32,594 nucleotides of DNA, from positions 1 to 32,594 of the forward strand of contig CAMOGQ010000029.1 of the NCBI GenBank assembly GCA_946614165.1, in the 5' to 3' direction. The notes under the pieces are model-generated. The model did not search any database. It worked only from the letters and a program-made list of their open reading frames with translations, and had not been told where the DNA came from. Positions 24,645-32,594 of the stretch are shown piece after piece (positions within the stretch are counted from its first letter, which is position 1; every line of letters starts with the position of its first letter). Made by a program: the position numbers and the translations under genes. The DNA is from an uncultured Lachnospiraceae bacterium. GTDB taxonomy: Bacteria; Bacillota; Clostridia; Lachnospirales; Lachnospiraceae.

Positions 24645-26153
24645 ATGGCATCCGTAAACGCATTAATGATGGACAGGGCCGATAACGTAGTGACCTGTGT
24701 CAGTCCTGTAAAGGCCGGAGAAGAAGTCACCTACCGCTGCGGCGAAGAAGTACTTTCCCTGACAGCCAGGGAAGATATCCCCTACTGCCACAAGATCGCC
24801 CTGACAGATCTTGCAGAAGGAAGCGACGTCCGCAAGTACGGCGAGCTGATCGGCCGGACAACGAAGGAGATCGCAAAGGGACACCTGGTAAACCACGAAA
24901 ACATCTACAGCGTTCCCAGGGACTATGACAGCGAGCTGGTAGACGCTTCCGGAGAAGAAGAAGAGCTTCCCCTGGTGGAAGGAAAGTCCGGCATGCAGTT
25001 CTGGGGCTACAGAAGAGCCGAAGGCAGGCCCGGCATCCGCAACCATGTCCTGATCCTTCCCACCTGCGCCTGCGGATCCGAAAGCTCCCGCATCGTGGCC
25101 AGCCAGGTCAGAGGCGCCGTCAACATCGTATTCAACACCGGCTGCTCCGACGTTGCCGCCAACACGGCCATGTCCCAGAAAGTCCTGACAGGCTTTGCCT
25201 GCAACCCCAACGTATACGGCGTGGTCATCATCGGCCTGGGCTGCGAGACCGTAGGCCACAAACTGCTGAAGGAAAAGATCCAGAAGATGACCTCCAAGCC
25301 CGTTGTCTCCTTCGGCATTCAGGACGAGGGCGGCACCTTAAAGACCATTGAAAAGGCCGTCCGGGCCGCCAGAGACATGGCCGCCGAAGCCGGCATGCAG
25401 CAGAAGGAACTCTTTGATATCTCCGAGCTCTTCATGGGCATCGAGTGCGGCGGATCCGACGCCACCAGCGGCATCGCCTCCAACCCCGCCGTAGGCGAAC
25501 TCTCCGACCTTCTGGTAGACCTGGGCGCCACCACCATGATGAGTGAGTCCATCGAATGGATCGGCGGCGAACACGTGGTAGCCAAGAGAGCGGCCACTCC
25601 CAGGATCCACAATGAGATCATCGAAGTCTGCAGGGCCTATGAAGACCATCTGCTGGCAGCGGGCCAGGACTGCAGGGCAGGCCAGCCCACTCCCGGCAAC
25701 AAGGCAGGCGGCCTCTCCACCCTTGACGAGAAGAGCCTGGGCTGCATCCGCAAGGGCGGCACAAGGCCAATCGTGGAAGTTCTGGAGCAGGCAGAGCGTC
25801 CCACAAAGCGCGGCGCCCTGGTCATGGATACGGCAGGCTACGACATCTCCTCCGTTACCTCCATGGTGGCGGGCGGCTGCCAGGCCGTGATCTTCACCAC
25901 CGGCAGAGGCACTCCTACAGGCAACGCCATCGTTCCGGTCCTGAAAGTCACCGCCAACGAGCTGACCTATAAAAAGATGGAAGACAACATGGACGTGGAT
26001 CTTTCCGCCATCGTCAGAGGCGAAAAGACCTATCAGGAAATGGGAAAAGAACTCCTGGCCGTCATGCACGACATCTGCAACGGCAGGATGACCAAGGCGG
26101 AAGCCTACGGATTCTCGGACATCGCCGTAGACCACGTCTGCAGATTTGTATAA
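24645..26153 (+). CDS. UxaA-family dehydratase/lyase (altronate/galactarate dehydratase-like)
   Basis: A 502-residue fused two-domain enzyme. Residues about 1-90 form a SAF domain (IPYCHKIALTDLAEGSDVRKYGELIG); from about 120 follows the catalytic UxaA domain (FWGYRRAEGRPGIRNHVLILPTCACG, NPNVYGVVIIGLGCE, SDATSGIASNPAVG, FTTGRGTPTGNAIVPVLKV). The family removes water from altronate or galactarate, or sulfite from sulfolactate, using iron. In place of the common HGxGC segment it has NTGCSDVAANTAMSQK, so it may be a separate branch with another hydroxy-acid substrate. It heads an operon with a DAACS symporter 27 nt downstream, and ribosome site AAGGAGG. The name uxaA is not assigned for this reason. 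Confidence 0.85.
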   Translation: MASVNALMMDRADNVVTCVSPVKAGEEVTYRCGEEVLSLTAREDIPYCHKIALTDLAEGSDVRKYGELIGRTTKEIAKGHLVNHENIYSVPRDYDSELVDASGEEEELPLVEGKSGMQFWGYRRAEGRPGIRNHVLILPTCACGSESSRIVASQVRGAVNIVFNTGCSDVAANTAMSQKVLTGFACNPNVYGVVIIGLGCETVGHKLLKEKIQKMTSKPVVSFGIQDEGGTLKTIEKAVRAARDMAAEAGMQQKELFDISELFMGIECGGSDATSGIASNPAVGELSDLLVDLGATTMMSESIEWIGGEHVVAKRAATPRIHNEIIEVCRAYEDHLLAAGQDCRAGQPTPGNKAGGLSTLDEKSLGCIRKGGTRPIVEVLEQAERPTKRGALVMDTAGYDISSVTSMVAGGCQAVIFTTGRGTPTGNAIVPVLKVTANELTYKKMEDNMDVDLSAIVRGEKTYQEMGKELLAVMHDICNGRMTKAEAYGFSDIAVDHVCRFV

Positions 26154-26180
26154 AGGATTTTTAAAGGGAGGAAATGAAAC

Positions 26181-27413
26181 ATGAAGACACTTCTGGGCAA
26201 ATGGAACAAGATGAGCCTGTTCACCCGCATCATGATCGGCTTTGTGCTGGGTATTATTTTCGGCCTGATCGCAGGCGAAAAAGCATCCAGCGTCGCTTTC
26301 CTGGGCACCATCCTGACAAGGCTTCTGACCATGGTGGTGGCGCCCCTGGTCCTTGGCCTTCTCATCTGCTCTGCGGCAGACGTCAAGGATTTCAAGACCC
26401 TGGGCAAGATCGGCGGCAAGACCCTGGCCATCTTCCTGGGCGGCACCGCCTTCGCAGTGGCCATCGGCCTGGTGGTATGCAACGTTCTGAATATCGGGGC
26501 CGGCTTCGTCATGGAGTCAGGCGTGACCTATGACGCCAAAGAGATCCCCAGCATCTCCGAGACCCTGCTCAACATCATCCCCACAAACCCCTTCAACGCC
26601 CTGGCCAACCAGAACCTGCTGCAGATCATCTTCTTTGCCCTGCTTCTTGGCTTTGCTCTGATCGCTCTGGGCGAAAAGGGCGATCCGGTCTTAAACTTCT
26701 TCCGTTCCTGGACCGACGCCTGGAAGGAGATCACCAACATCGTCCTGGAGTTCACTCCCTTCGGCGTATTCGGACTTATGGCTGACATCGTAGGCAAGTA
26801 CGGCCTCAGCGTCATGCTTCCCTACCTCAAGGCCATCTTCGCATGCTACCTGACCTGCTTCCTCTACACCGTGCTGGTACAGGGCGGTCTTATGGTGGGT
26901 CTCTACGCAAGGATCAGCCCCTTAAAGTTCTTCGCCACCATGAAGGAAGCCATGCTCTTCGTATTCGCCACCTGCTCTTCCGTTGCCACTATCCCGATCA
27001 ACCTTAAGTGCACCAAAAAGCTGGGCGTTTCCGACAAGATCGCGGACTTCGTCATCCCCTTCGGCGCTGTCATGAACATGAACGGCACCGCCATCTATGA
27101 AGCCGTAGCCGTTGTCTTCGCCTCCCAGGTCTTCGGCATCCACCTGTCCGTGACCCAGCAGATCATGGTCATGGTCACAGCTGTCCTGGCTTCCGTTGGC
27201 ACTGCCGGCATCCCCGGCTCCGGCCTGGTCATGCTGACCATCGTCCTGAATGCCGTCAACCTTCCTCTGGAGACCATCGCTCTTCTGGCCGGCATCGACA
27301 GGATCCTGAACATGGCCCGCGTCATCCCCAACATCGTGGGCGACGCAGCAGCCGCTGTCATGGTAGCAAAGAGCGAAGGCGAGCTTCATCCCGAAGCCGT
27401 GACCGAAGAATAA
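26181..27413 (+). CDS. Dicarboxylate/amino acid:cation symporter (DAACS family)
   Basis: A 410-residue membrane carrier of the GltP/DctA/SstT family, moving C4-dicarboxylates or acidic/neutral amino acids with Na+ or H+. Diagnostic are the re-entrant serine-rich turn FATCSSVATIPINLKC, the unwound NMNGTAIYEAVA helix, the second hairpin SVGTAGIPGSGLVML and the end GIDRILNMARVIPNIVGDAAA. About eight membrane helices. It follows the UxaA-like enzyme in one operon with GGGAGG, so it probably brings in that enzyme's substrate, an anionic hydroxy acid by inference. A terminator follows. Confidence 0.92.
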   Translation: MKTLLGKWNKMSLFTRIMIGFVLGIIFGLIAGEKASSVAFLGTILTRLLTMVVAPLVLGLLICSAADVKDFKTLGKIGGKTLAIFLGGTAFAVAIGLVVCNVLNIGAGFVMESGVTYDAKEIPSISETLLNIIPTNPFNALANQNLLQIIFFALLLGFALIALGEKGDPVLNFFRSWTDAWKEITNIVLEFTPFGVFGLMADIVGKYGLSVMLPYLKAIFACYLTCFLYTVLVQGGLMVGLYARISPLKFFATMKEAMLFVFATCSSVATIPINLKCTKKLGVSDKIADFVIPFGAVMNMNGTAIYEAVAVVFASQVFGIHLSVTQQIMVMVTAVLASVGTAGIPGSGLVMLTIVLNAVNLPLETIALLAGIDRILNMARVIPNIVGDAAAAVMVAKSEGELHPEAVTEE

Positions 27414-27453
27414 ATCCGTTCGGTATTATCTTACACATATACCAGCACCAAAG

Positions 27454-27496
27454 AAGGCGCCGGATCCCGCTCAGGGACCCGGCGCCTTGGCTTTTT
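27454..27496 (+). terminator. Terminator of the UxaA-like / DAACS operon
   Basis: A 10-bp stem (AAGGCGCCGG with its complement), inner TCCC/GGGA stem, then GGCTTTTTT. Lies between convergent DAACS and pepT genes. Confidence 0.85.
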
Positions 27497-27520
27497 TACA
27501 GATTCATTTTCTGAAATGAA

Positions 27521-28792
27521 TTAAGCAATTTTTTTACTGCTCTCTTCCTGTACTTTCTCTTCGTCCTTATCCTTCATCCGGGAAAATTCCCTGACCACTT
27601 CCACCAGCACCTGCGTGCACAAGTCCATCTCTTCCGCCACCGCATGCTCATAATAGCCGTGGTAGGCGTAGCCCCCGGTCCCCAGATTGGGACAGGGCAG
27701 GCCCCGGAAGGAAAGCTGGGCTCCGTCGGTCCCGCCTCTGACAGGCTCGGAAACAGGCGTAAGGCCGCAGGTCTCTGAAGCCTTCCTTGCAGCTTCCAGC
27801 ACTTCGGGGTACTTTTCTATGACCTCTGCCATGTTCCTGTACTGATCGTGTACATAGCAGGTGGCCGTCCCTTCTCCGTACTTTTCGTTGAGCAGGCGGG
27901 CGATCTCCTGCATCTTCTGCTTCTTTTCCTCGATCTTTACAGCGTCGTGGTCCCTGAGGATGTAGTCGGCGGAAGCTTCCGTGACGCTGCCCCGGGCTCC
28001 CGTCAGATGATAGAAGCCTTCCCTGCCCTCTGTCTTTTCCGGTACCTCCTCCTGAGGCAGCATGGCATTAGCTTCCATGATCACCTTCATGGCGTTGATC
28101 ATCCTTCCCTTGGCCGAGCCGGGGTGTACGCTGAAGCCCCGGACTGTAAGACGGGCCGCCGCCGCATGGAAGGTCTCGTAGACCACCTCTCCGGGAACGG
28201 AGCCGTCCACGGTATAGGCCAGGTCCGCTCCGAATTTTTCCAGGTCCAGAAGAGAAGCCCCATGGCCGATCTCCTCGTCCGGCGTAAAGCTGATGCAGAT
28301 CCTGCCGTGGGGGATCTTTTCCCGGATCAGGGTCTCGCACATGGTCATGATCTCGGAGATGCCGGCCTTGTCGTCGGCGCCAAGGACAGAAGTCCCGTCG
28401 GTGGTCAGGATGGTCTTTCCGATACATTCCTTAAGATGGGGGAAGACCTCCGGATCCAGGACTCTTCCGGATGTTCCCAGGGGAATGGGGGATCCGTCAT
28501 AACATTCCACCACCTGGGGATGGGCATCCGTGCCTCCGCAGTCATTCACCGTATCCAGATGGGATATGAAACCGATGGACCTGCAGGCTTCATAGCCGGG
28601 CGTGGCCGGAAGAAAGCCGTAGACATAGGCGTGCTCGTCCACGAAGACGCCCTCCAGTCCCATTTCCTTCATTTCCTTTTCCAGGAGATAAGCCAGGTCG
28701 AACTGTCCCTTCCCTGTAGGCGTTCCCTCTCCTTCTCTGAAGCTGGTCGTATTGACCGCCGCATATTTCAGTAACCGCTCATAAGCTCTCAC
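27521..28792 (-). CDS. pepT: Peptidase T (tripeptide aminopeptidase)
   Basis: A cytoplasmic M20B zinc aminopeptidase (423 aa) that removes the first residue from tripeptides. Zinc and catalytic residues are seen at H78 and D80 in SHLDTVND, the DDKAG motif near 142, the EE pair in TPDEEIGHGA near 175, and a late histidine in GTGGYAYHGYYEH; RGGTDGAQLSFRG is the substrate-binding loop. The tail adds an Asp/Glu/Lys-rich end of about 15 residues. It begins at GTG with GGAGG eight bases upstream and has its own promoter. Confidence 0.94.
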   Translation of the reverse strand: MRAYERLLKYAAVNTTSFREGEGTPTGKGQFDLAYLLEKEMKEMGLEGVFVDEHAYVYGFLPATPGYEACRSIGFISHLDTVNDCGGTDAHPQVVECYDGSPIPLGTSGRVLDPEVFPHLKECIGKTILTTDGTSVLGADDKAGISEIMTMCETLIREKIPHGRICISFTPDEEIGHGASLLDLEKFGADLAYTVDGSVPGEVVYETFHAAAARLTVRGFSVHPGSAKGRMINAMKVIMEANAMLPQEEVPEKTEGREGFYHLTGARGSVTEASADYILRDHDAVKIEEKKQKMQEIARLLNEKYGEGTATCYVHDQYRNMAEVIEKYPEVLEAARKASETCGLTPVSEPVRGGTDGAQLSFRGLPCPNLGTGGYAYHGYYEHAVAEEMDLCTQVLVEVVREFSRMKDKDEEKVQEESSKKIA

Positions 28793-28844
28793 ACAGATGT
28801 CCTCCGAATTTAATCTTCTGTCCTGAGTCCGGACAGTATCATGT

Positions 28845-28874
28845 ACTATATCAGAAAGGCCGGTGAGTCTTCAA
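28845..28874 (-). promoter_or_regulatory. Promoter of pepT
   Basis: Minus strand -35 TTGAAG (28869-28874), 18-bp spacer, -10 TATAGT (28845-28850), about 50 nt before the GTG start. Confidence 0.6.
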
Positions 28875-28965
28875 GTGTCATGCCGCAAATACTTCCAAAG
28901 ATTCCTGAGATTCTCCCTTTTTTTCCTGTCCGGCCTGCTGAACTGCCCGGCAAGGCGTCCCTTCT

Positions 28966-29691
28966 TCAGTCCTCCAGAAGTCCCTTCAGGACCCTGTCCC
29001 TGTGGTTTATAAAAAGAGAAGTCACCTGATAGCTTTCTGTTTCCTCATAGGAAACAGGATGGATCCACCCCTCGTCGAAGCTTAAGATCTCCGCACCGGG
29101 ATGGCCCAAAAGGATAGGGGAGTGGGTGGCGATAATGAACTGGGCACCCTCCCTTGCACATCGGTCGATCTCCACCAGAAGGGTCAGCTGTCTCTGGGGG
29201 GACAGGGCCGCTTCCGGCTCGTCCAGAAGGTAAAAGCCGCCTCCCCGGAAAGAATTCTGCACAAGGGCCAGAAAGCTTTCCCCATGGGACTTTTCATGGA
29301 AATGCTGGGGCCTGCCTCCCGGCCCCCTGCTGTACTCCTCTTCCATGGTAGCCACGTTGTAAAAGCTCTCCGCCCGGAGAAAATACCCCCATCCGGCCTT
29401 CCGCACCCCTCTTGAAAGGCGCATGGCACCGCACAGTTCGGAATGGGAATCATAGGTGGAGAAGCTGTAGTTCCTTGTTCCGCCCTCCGGATTAAAGCCG
29501 AAGCAGACGGCAATGGCTTCCAGAAGGGTGGACTTGCCGCTTCCGTTCTCTCCCACGAAGAAGGTGACGGGATGAGTAAAAGACAGCCTCTCCAGGCCTC
29601 CAAGGGCCGGAATGCTTCTCAGATAGCTGTCCCTGCCGATTTTCTCCCAGTCTATAAAGATCTCTTTGATCAGCTGTGCACCCTGCAGCAT
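28966..29691 (-). CDS. Stand-alone AAA/ABC-type ATPase
   Basis: A 241-residue ATPase with a single nucleotide-binding domain of the SMC/RecF-like AAA group (COG3910 type). Walker A GENGSGKST at 47-55, an SHGESFLALV signature-like stretch at 135-144, Walker B FYLLDEPEAALSP at 153-165 and the switch histidine H190 in ATHSP. It has no TOPRIM, nuclease or long coiled coil, and no partner gene next to it. The ATG with GGGAG six bases upstream was chosen; the longer open frame would run into the sucrose hydrolase gene on the other strand. Role unknown; such proteins are found singly in many genomes. Confidence 0.85.
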   Translation of the reverse strand: MLQGAQLIKEIFIDWEKIGRDSYLRSIPALGGLERLSFTHPVTFFVGENGSGKSTLLEAIAVCFGFNPEGGTRNYSFSTYDSHSELCGAMRLSRGVRKAGWGYFLRAESFYNVATMEEEYSRGPGGRPQHFHEKSHGESFLALVQNSFRGGGFYLLDEPEAALSPQRQLTLLVEIDRCAREGAQFIIATHSPILLGHPGAEILSFDEGWIHPVSYEETESYQVTSLFINHRDRVLKGLLED

Positions 29692-29814
29692 AGTCTTCTC
29701 CCTTTCTGTCCGTTTTCTTTCCGCCCCTCCATTATATGCCTCTCCCACCCTCTCCGCAAAGCCCATGCAGGGAACATCAGCCTGCCCGAAAACGCAATTC
29801 CGCATGTGCATGCT

Positions 29815-29842
29815 TTGTATTGTACTGATCCGATAGTATAAT
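29815..29842 (+). promoter_or_regulatory. Promoter of the GH32 gene
   Basis: -35 TTGTAT (29815-29820), 16-bp spacer, perfect -10 TATAAT (29837-29842), 54 nt before the start codon. Confidence 0.65.
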
Positions 29843-29895
29843 GGAAGACGTAAGAAGCTTTTCAATCTGTTTCCATTAAGGAGAGGAAATCTGCT

Positions 29896-31377
29896 ATGAG
29901 AACCTGGACCAAAGAAGAAAGATATCGTTATCTGAAGGATCCTCAGGAACTGCTGGCGCTCTATCAGGCAATTTCTGCATCCCCTTACCGACAGACCTTC
30001 CACAACCAGGCTGTGACGGGACTGATGAACGACCCCAACGGTTTTGTCTGGCATGACAACAAATGGCACCTCTTTTATCAGTGGTGTCCCTGGGGCGCTG
30101 TCCACGGCCTGAAGCACTGGTACCACATCGTATCAAAGGATCTGGTCACCTGGAAGAACCTGGGCGTATGCCTTCTGCCGGACCAGGAGGACGGCTATGA
30201 CAACAAGGGCGTCTATTCCGGATCCGCCATGCCCATCGGCGACAAGATCTATCTTTACTACACGGGCAACCACAGGGACGCCGACTGGACCCGCCACGCC
30301 TATACCTGCCTGGCCAGACTTGGAAACGACGGCTGGCCGGAAAAGTACCCCCTTCCCCTTTTCGGCTCCAATCCCGACTATACCGAGCACCAGAGAGATC
30401 CCAAAATCATTAAAGTTCCAGGCCGGGATACCTACTACATGCTGATCGGGGCCCAGACAAAGGACAAACGGGGCTGCGTTCTGGTCTACACCTCCGAAGA
30501 GCTCCAGCACGGCTGGACCTTTGCGGGAGAGCTCAAGGTCCCCGGCTTTGAGAACTTCGGGGATATGTGGGAGTGCCCTTCCATCGAGCAGATCGGAGGC
30601 CGTGAAGTCCTGCTCCTCTGCCCCCAGCACATGACCCTGCCCGGCAGGGGCGGCAGTCAGAACCACAACGGCTATATCCTGGGCTCCATGGACTGGGACA
30701 GCCTGACCTTCACCCCCGACGGCCAGTTCCATGTTCTGGACTTCGGCTTCGATTCCTATGCGGCCGCCTGCGCCAACAACCTCCAGGACAGCGACAAGGC
30801 CGTCCTCATCGCCTGGATGGGCCTGCCGGACGTCTCCTATCCCACCGACGAAGAGGACTGGGCCGGCTGCCTTACCCTTCCCAGAGAGCTGACCATCCGG
30901 GGCCGCCGTCTGATCCAGCAGCCTCTGCCGGAGCTGCGAAAGCTGCGGGACGAACGCATCCATCCGCAGGAGAACGGAAACGGCGTCTTTGCCCTGCCCA
31001 GAGCGGCAGAGCTTCAGCTGGACTGCCGCAAAGGCGATGTGGAAGTGGATCTCTTTACCGATGAGGCAGGACAGGGCGGCATCAAAGTGACCTACAGCGA
31101 TGCGTCAAAGGAGATCACCGTAGACCGCAGCGGCATGCAGACCCGCTTCAACCTGGAGGAAGGCGAAAGCCGGACCCGTCCTCTGGAAAACGGCCTCTTC
31201 CACCTGCGGATCTTCGTGGATTCAAGTTCCGTGGAGATCTTTGTCAACGACGGCGACGCGGTATTTACCTCCAGAGTATTCCCCTGCAGTTCAGAGCACT
31301 GGTTCCGGGTACAGGGAGATACCTTCATCCGTCTCTGGACTCTGAAGAGGGCTGTGAAGGACCAGTTCCTGATTTAA
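29896..31377 (+). CDS. GH32 beta-fructofuranosidase / sucrose-6-phosphate hydrolase
   Basis: A 493-residue cytoplasmic glycoside hydrolase family 32 enzyme that cleaves sucrose, sucrose-6-phosphate or short fructans at the fructose side. The five-bladed propeller begins with MNDPNGFVWHDNKWHLFYQW, with nucleophile D46; the stabilising RDP lies near 168 and the acid/base Glu in MWECPS near 226. A C-terminal beta-sandwich (from about 340) ends with VDSSSVEIFVNDGDAVFTSRVFP. No signal peptide. It has its own promoter; no sucrose PTS or ABC transporter is adjacent, so phosphorylated or free substrate cannot be decided. Confidence 0.93.
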   Translation: MRTWTKEERYRYLKDPQELLALYQAISASPYRQTFHNQAVTGLMNDPNGFVWHDNKWHLFYQWCPWGAVHGLKHWYHIVSKDLVTWKNLGVCLLPDQEDGYDNKGVYSGSAMPIGDKIYLYYTGNHRDADWTRHAYTCLARLGNDGWPEKYPLPLFGSNPDYTEHQRDPKIIKVPGRDTYYMLIGAQTKDKRGCVLVYTSEELQHGWTFAGELKVPGFENFGDMWECPSIEQIGGREVLLLCPQHMTLPGRGGSQNHNGYILGSMDWDSLTFTPDGQFHVLDFGFDSYAAACANNLQDSDKAVLIAWMGLPDVSYPTDEEDWAGCLTLPRELTIRGRRLIQQPLPELRKLRDERIHPQENGNGVFALPRAAELQLDCRKGDVEVDLFTDEAGQGGIKVTYSDASKEITVDRSGMQTRFNLEEGESRTRPLENGLFHLRIFVDSSSVEIFVNDGDAVFTSRVFPCSSEHWFRVQGDTFIRLWTLKRAVKDQFLI

Positions 31378-31421
31378 TGAGACCCGTTCCGTAAATTTAC
31401 AGCCCTGTAAGGAGGTGCGCC

Positions 31422-31682
31422 GTGAAAAAGCTTTTTGTCATCGCCAACCGCTATATCGAAAACAGTGACTGGAAGATCATCGCAGTCCTGAAGTTCTGCC
31501 TTATCTCCTTAGGGATGCTCCTTGGCATGCTGATAAGGGAGGACCATAAGAAAAAGGTCCGTCCCGCCGCTGCCGGGATCTTCTTCCTGACCTATGTGCC
31601 CCTTATGGCAAAATTTTACCGTACCATGAAGGAAGTCCAGAAAGAAGGAGAGGATCAGGGAAAAGACGACGAAGAAGAATAA
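31422..31682 (+). CDS. Small two-helix membrane protein
   Basis: An 86-residue protein with two hydrophobic segments (about residues 18-40 and 47-67) and a charged end (QKEGEDQGKDDEEE). It resembles small clostridial proteins sometimes labelled as phosphate transporter permeases, a label I would not trust. Start is GTG with a very strong AAGGAGG six bases upstream. It lies 44 nt after the GH32 gene and probably shares its transcript, ending at the terminator that follows. Confidence 0.75.
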   Translation: MKKLFVIANRYIENSDWKIIAVLKFCLISLGMLLGMLIREDHKKKVRPAAAGIFFLTYVPLMAKFYRTMKEVQKEGEDQGKDDEEE

Positions 31683-31760
31683 AACAGACGATAAAAAAAA
31701 TTACGACGGAAAGCTCCGGACAGCCGGAAGCTTTCCCAAGGCAGAGTAAGGCGGCAGCCG

Positions 31761-31808
31761 AAATGAGCCAGGGGCGTATTGATATTCCCCTGGCTCATTT
31801 CTTTTTTT
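31761..31808 (+). terminator. Terminator after the small membrane protein
   Basis: A perfect 14-bp stem (AAATGAGCCAGGGG with its complement), 12-nt loop, then CTTTTTTT. A second, bulged hairpin (31708-31736) lies just upstream without a T-run. Confidence 0.88.
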
Positions 31809-31823
31809 ATGGCAGACTTACTT

Positions 31824-32189
31824 TTACTTCTCGATGATCTGAAGGACAGTGCCGATCCCCATATCGGGCATGGGCTTTGCTTCCACGTAGATGGTGCCGG
31901 GAAGCTCTGCCTCTTCGGCGCCGGTGAAGCTGAAGGTGCAGTGGCCAAGGCCCTTTAAGGTAACGGGGGCTTCATAGCCGACGCAGGTGATCTTAAACTC
32001 TTCACCGTTAATGACTACGTACTGGCCTGCCTTGATCTCCCCGTTTATGGGATTGACGCTGACGCTGTAGCAGTAGTCTCTGATCTCTTCGGGAGCGTTG
32101 TCGCCGAAGATGATGAACATGCCTGCATCCTTGAACTCTTCTACCGCGATGCCGCATGCCTTTACCTGATTCTCATAAATGACTTTCAT
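31824..32189 (-). CDS. PTS glucitol/sorbitol-type IIA protein lacking the usual His-43
   Basis: A 121-residue protein with the fold and length of glucitol-family enzyme IIA (SrlB/GutB): start MKVIYENQVKACG, MFIIFGDNAPEEIRDYC, and the conserved LGHCTFSFTGAEEAELPGTIYVE end. In E. coli SrlB the phosphorylated histidine is expected at position 43 (FIHCHG); here the aligned region reads YCYSVSVNPING, with Val at 43 and no histidine nearby. The only histidine is in LGHC, near 87. It follows an srlE-like gene by about 73 nt, with GGAGG seven bases before the ATG. It may be an inactive or regulatory IIA. Confidence 0.85.
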   Translation of the reverse strand: MKVIYENQVKACGIAVEEFKDAGMFIIFGDNAPEEIRDYCYSVSVNPINGEIKAGQYVVINGEEFKITCVGYEAPVTLKGLGHCTFSFTGAEEAELPGTIYVEAKPMPDMGIGTVLQIIEK

Positions 32190-32262
32190 CTGATACCCTC
32201 CTGATGAACTCCTTATTTCAACATTTTCCTGGATTTATTTCAGTAACTTTTCTGCTCCCGGA

Positions 32263-32594
32263 TCAGGCTGCTGTGTAAAGGCCGATGGAGAAGACCACTG
32301 CCAGCAGGATGCGGATCCAGCTGGTGATGAAGCGGGAGTACATGACGGATACGACGCCGACTTCCACGGTCTCTGTCTCTGCTTCCGCAAGGCCAAGGCC
32401 TACAGGGATGAAGTCGCAGGCTGCGTGGCAGTTCAGTGCGAACAGGCCCACCAGTGCCAGATGAGGGGAGATCCTGCCGGCTGCGATCTCAGCGCCCATG
32501 ATGGAGCCCAGGATCTGGGAGATGACGGCGCCGGGGCCCAGGATGGCGGACAGGCCGGGGATGGCGCAGACGATGCCCAGGATCAGGAGTCCGA
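32263..32594 (-). CDS. PTS glucitol/sorbitol IIBC-type subunit, C-terminal part (partial)
   Basis: The frame is open to the window edge, so the beginning of the gene lies outside. The visible 110 residues hold membrane segments GIVCAIPGLSAILGPGAVI and the highly conserved ALNCHAACDFIPVGLGLAEAETETVEVG, characteristic of SrlE-type glucitol PTS proteins, ending in a final membrane helix. Gene order (srlE-like then IIA) fits a sorbitol PTS operon read on the minus strand. Confidence 0.88.
   Translation of the reverse strand, partial: GLLILGIVCAIPGLSAILGPGAVISQILGSIMGAEIAAGRISPHLALVGLFALNCHAACDFIPVGLGLAEAETETVEVGVVSVMYSRFITSWIRILLAVVFSIGLYTAA

Noticed and set aside
29692-30126. N-terminal extension of the AAA ATPase frame by 145 codons
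   Set aside because: It would overlap the promoter and start of the GH32 gene on the other strand, and homologous sequence begins only at MLQGAQLIKEI with a good ribosome site.
1-32594. CRISPR arrays, transposons, phage genes, rRNA and tRNA genes
   Set aside because: Looked for regular short repeats, transposase or integrase motifs and RNA gene signatures; none were found by eye. A tRNA or repeat scan would be needed to be certain.

Overview
The window looks like chromosome from a Gram-positive anaerobe of the Bacillota, most likely a moderately high-GC Lachnospiraceae-type clostridium. This is inferred from the strong AGGAGG-type ribosome binding sites, clean sigma-A promoters, abundant hairpin-plus-T-run terminators, and the gene repertoire (IclR/KDG module, NhaC-family carrier, tandem MATE pumps, glucitol PTS proteins). 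No rRNA, tRNA, CRISPR array, phage gene or insertion sequence was seen.

Left third (1-10.8 kb): mostly minus strand. A sbcD-sbcC DNA-repair pair is followed 14 nt later by a GH13 alpha-glucosidase. Upstream lie an SDR oxidoreductase, a sigma-70 factor without region 1.1, a small membrane protein, and an unusual M50-type membrane protease with an N-terminal PqqD-like segment. A fructosamine-kinase family gene faces the other way.

Middle (10.9-18.8 kb): a hexuronate/ketodeoxygluconate catabolic block. UxuA and an SDR-type UxuB turn fructuronate into KDG; KdgK and Eda then phosphorylate and split it to pyruvate and glyceraldehyde-3-phosphate. A divergent IclR regulator shares an intergenic region with eda that carries three copies of a TTTCACAnnGTGAAA-like palindrome and a cre-like site. 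An AraC regulator is divergent from uxuAB, and an NhaC-family carrier has its own promoter overlapped by a different palindrome.

18.8-23.4 kb: two MATE efflux genes in tandem. The downstream one is broken by a frameshift that also removes about four conserved residues. Each is preceded by a related nested hairpin with an AGTGCT loop and a U-run, so the pair looks like two members of one attenuator-type RNA family. Divergent from them is a tandem pair of HypB-type nickel GTPases with no other hyp genes in view.

23.5-27.5 kb: a LysR regulator divergent from a UxaA-family dehydratase and a DAACS-family symporter. A perfect 7-3-7 dyad sits where a LysR protein would bind both to activate the dehydratase and to repress itself. 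The substrate is not established.

Right end (27.5-32.6 kb): peptidase T, a stand-alone AAA ATPase, a GH32 sucrose/fructan hydrolase, a small membrane protein, and the start of a glucitol-type PTS locus whose IIA protein lacks the histidine expected at position 43. The most interesting items for follow-up are the paired MATE leader RNAs, the histidine-less IIA, the tandem HypB genes, the PqqD-M50 protein and the LysR/UxaA-like/DAACS unit.
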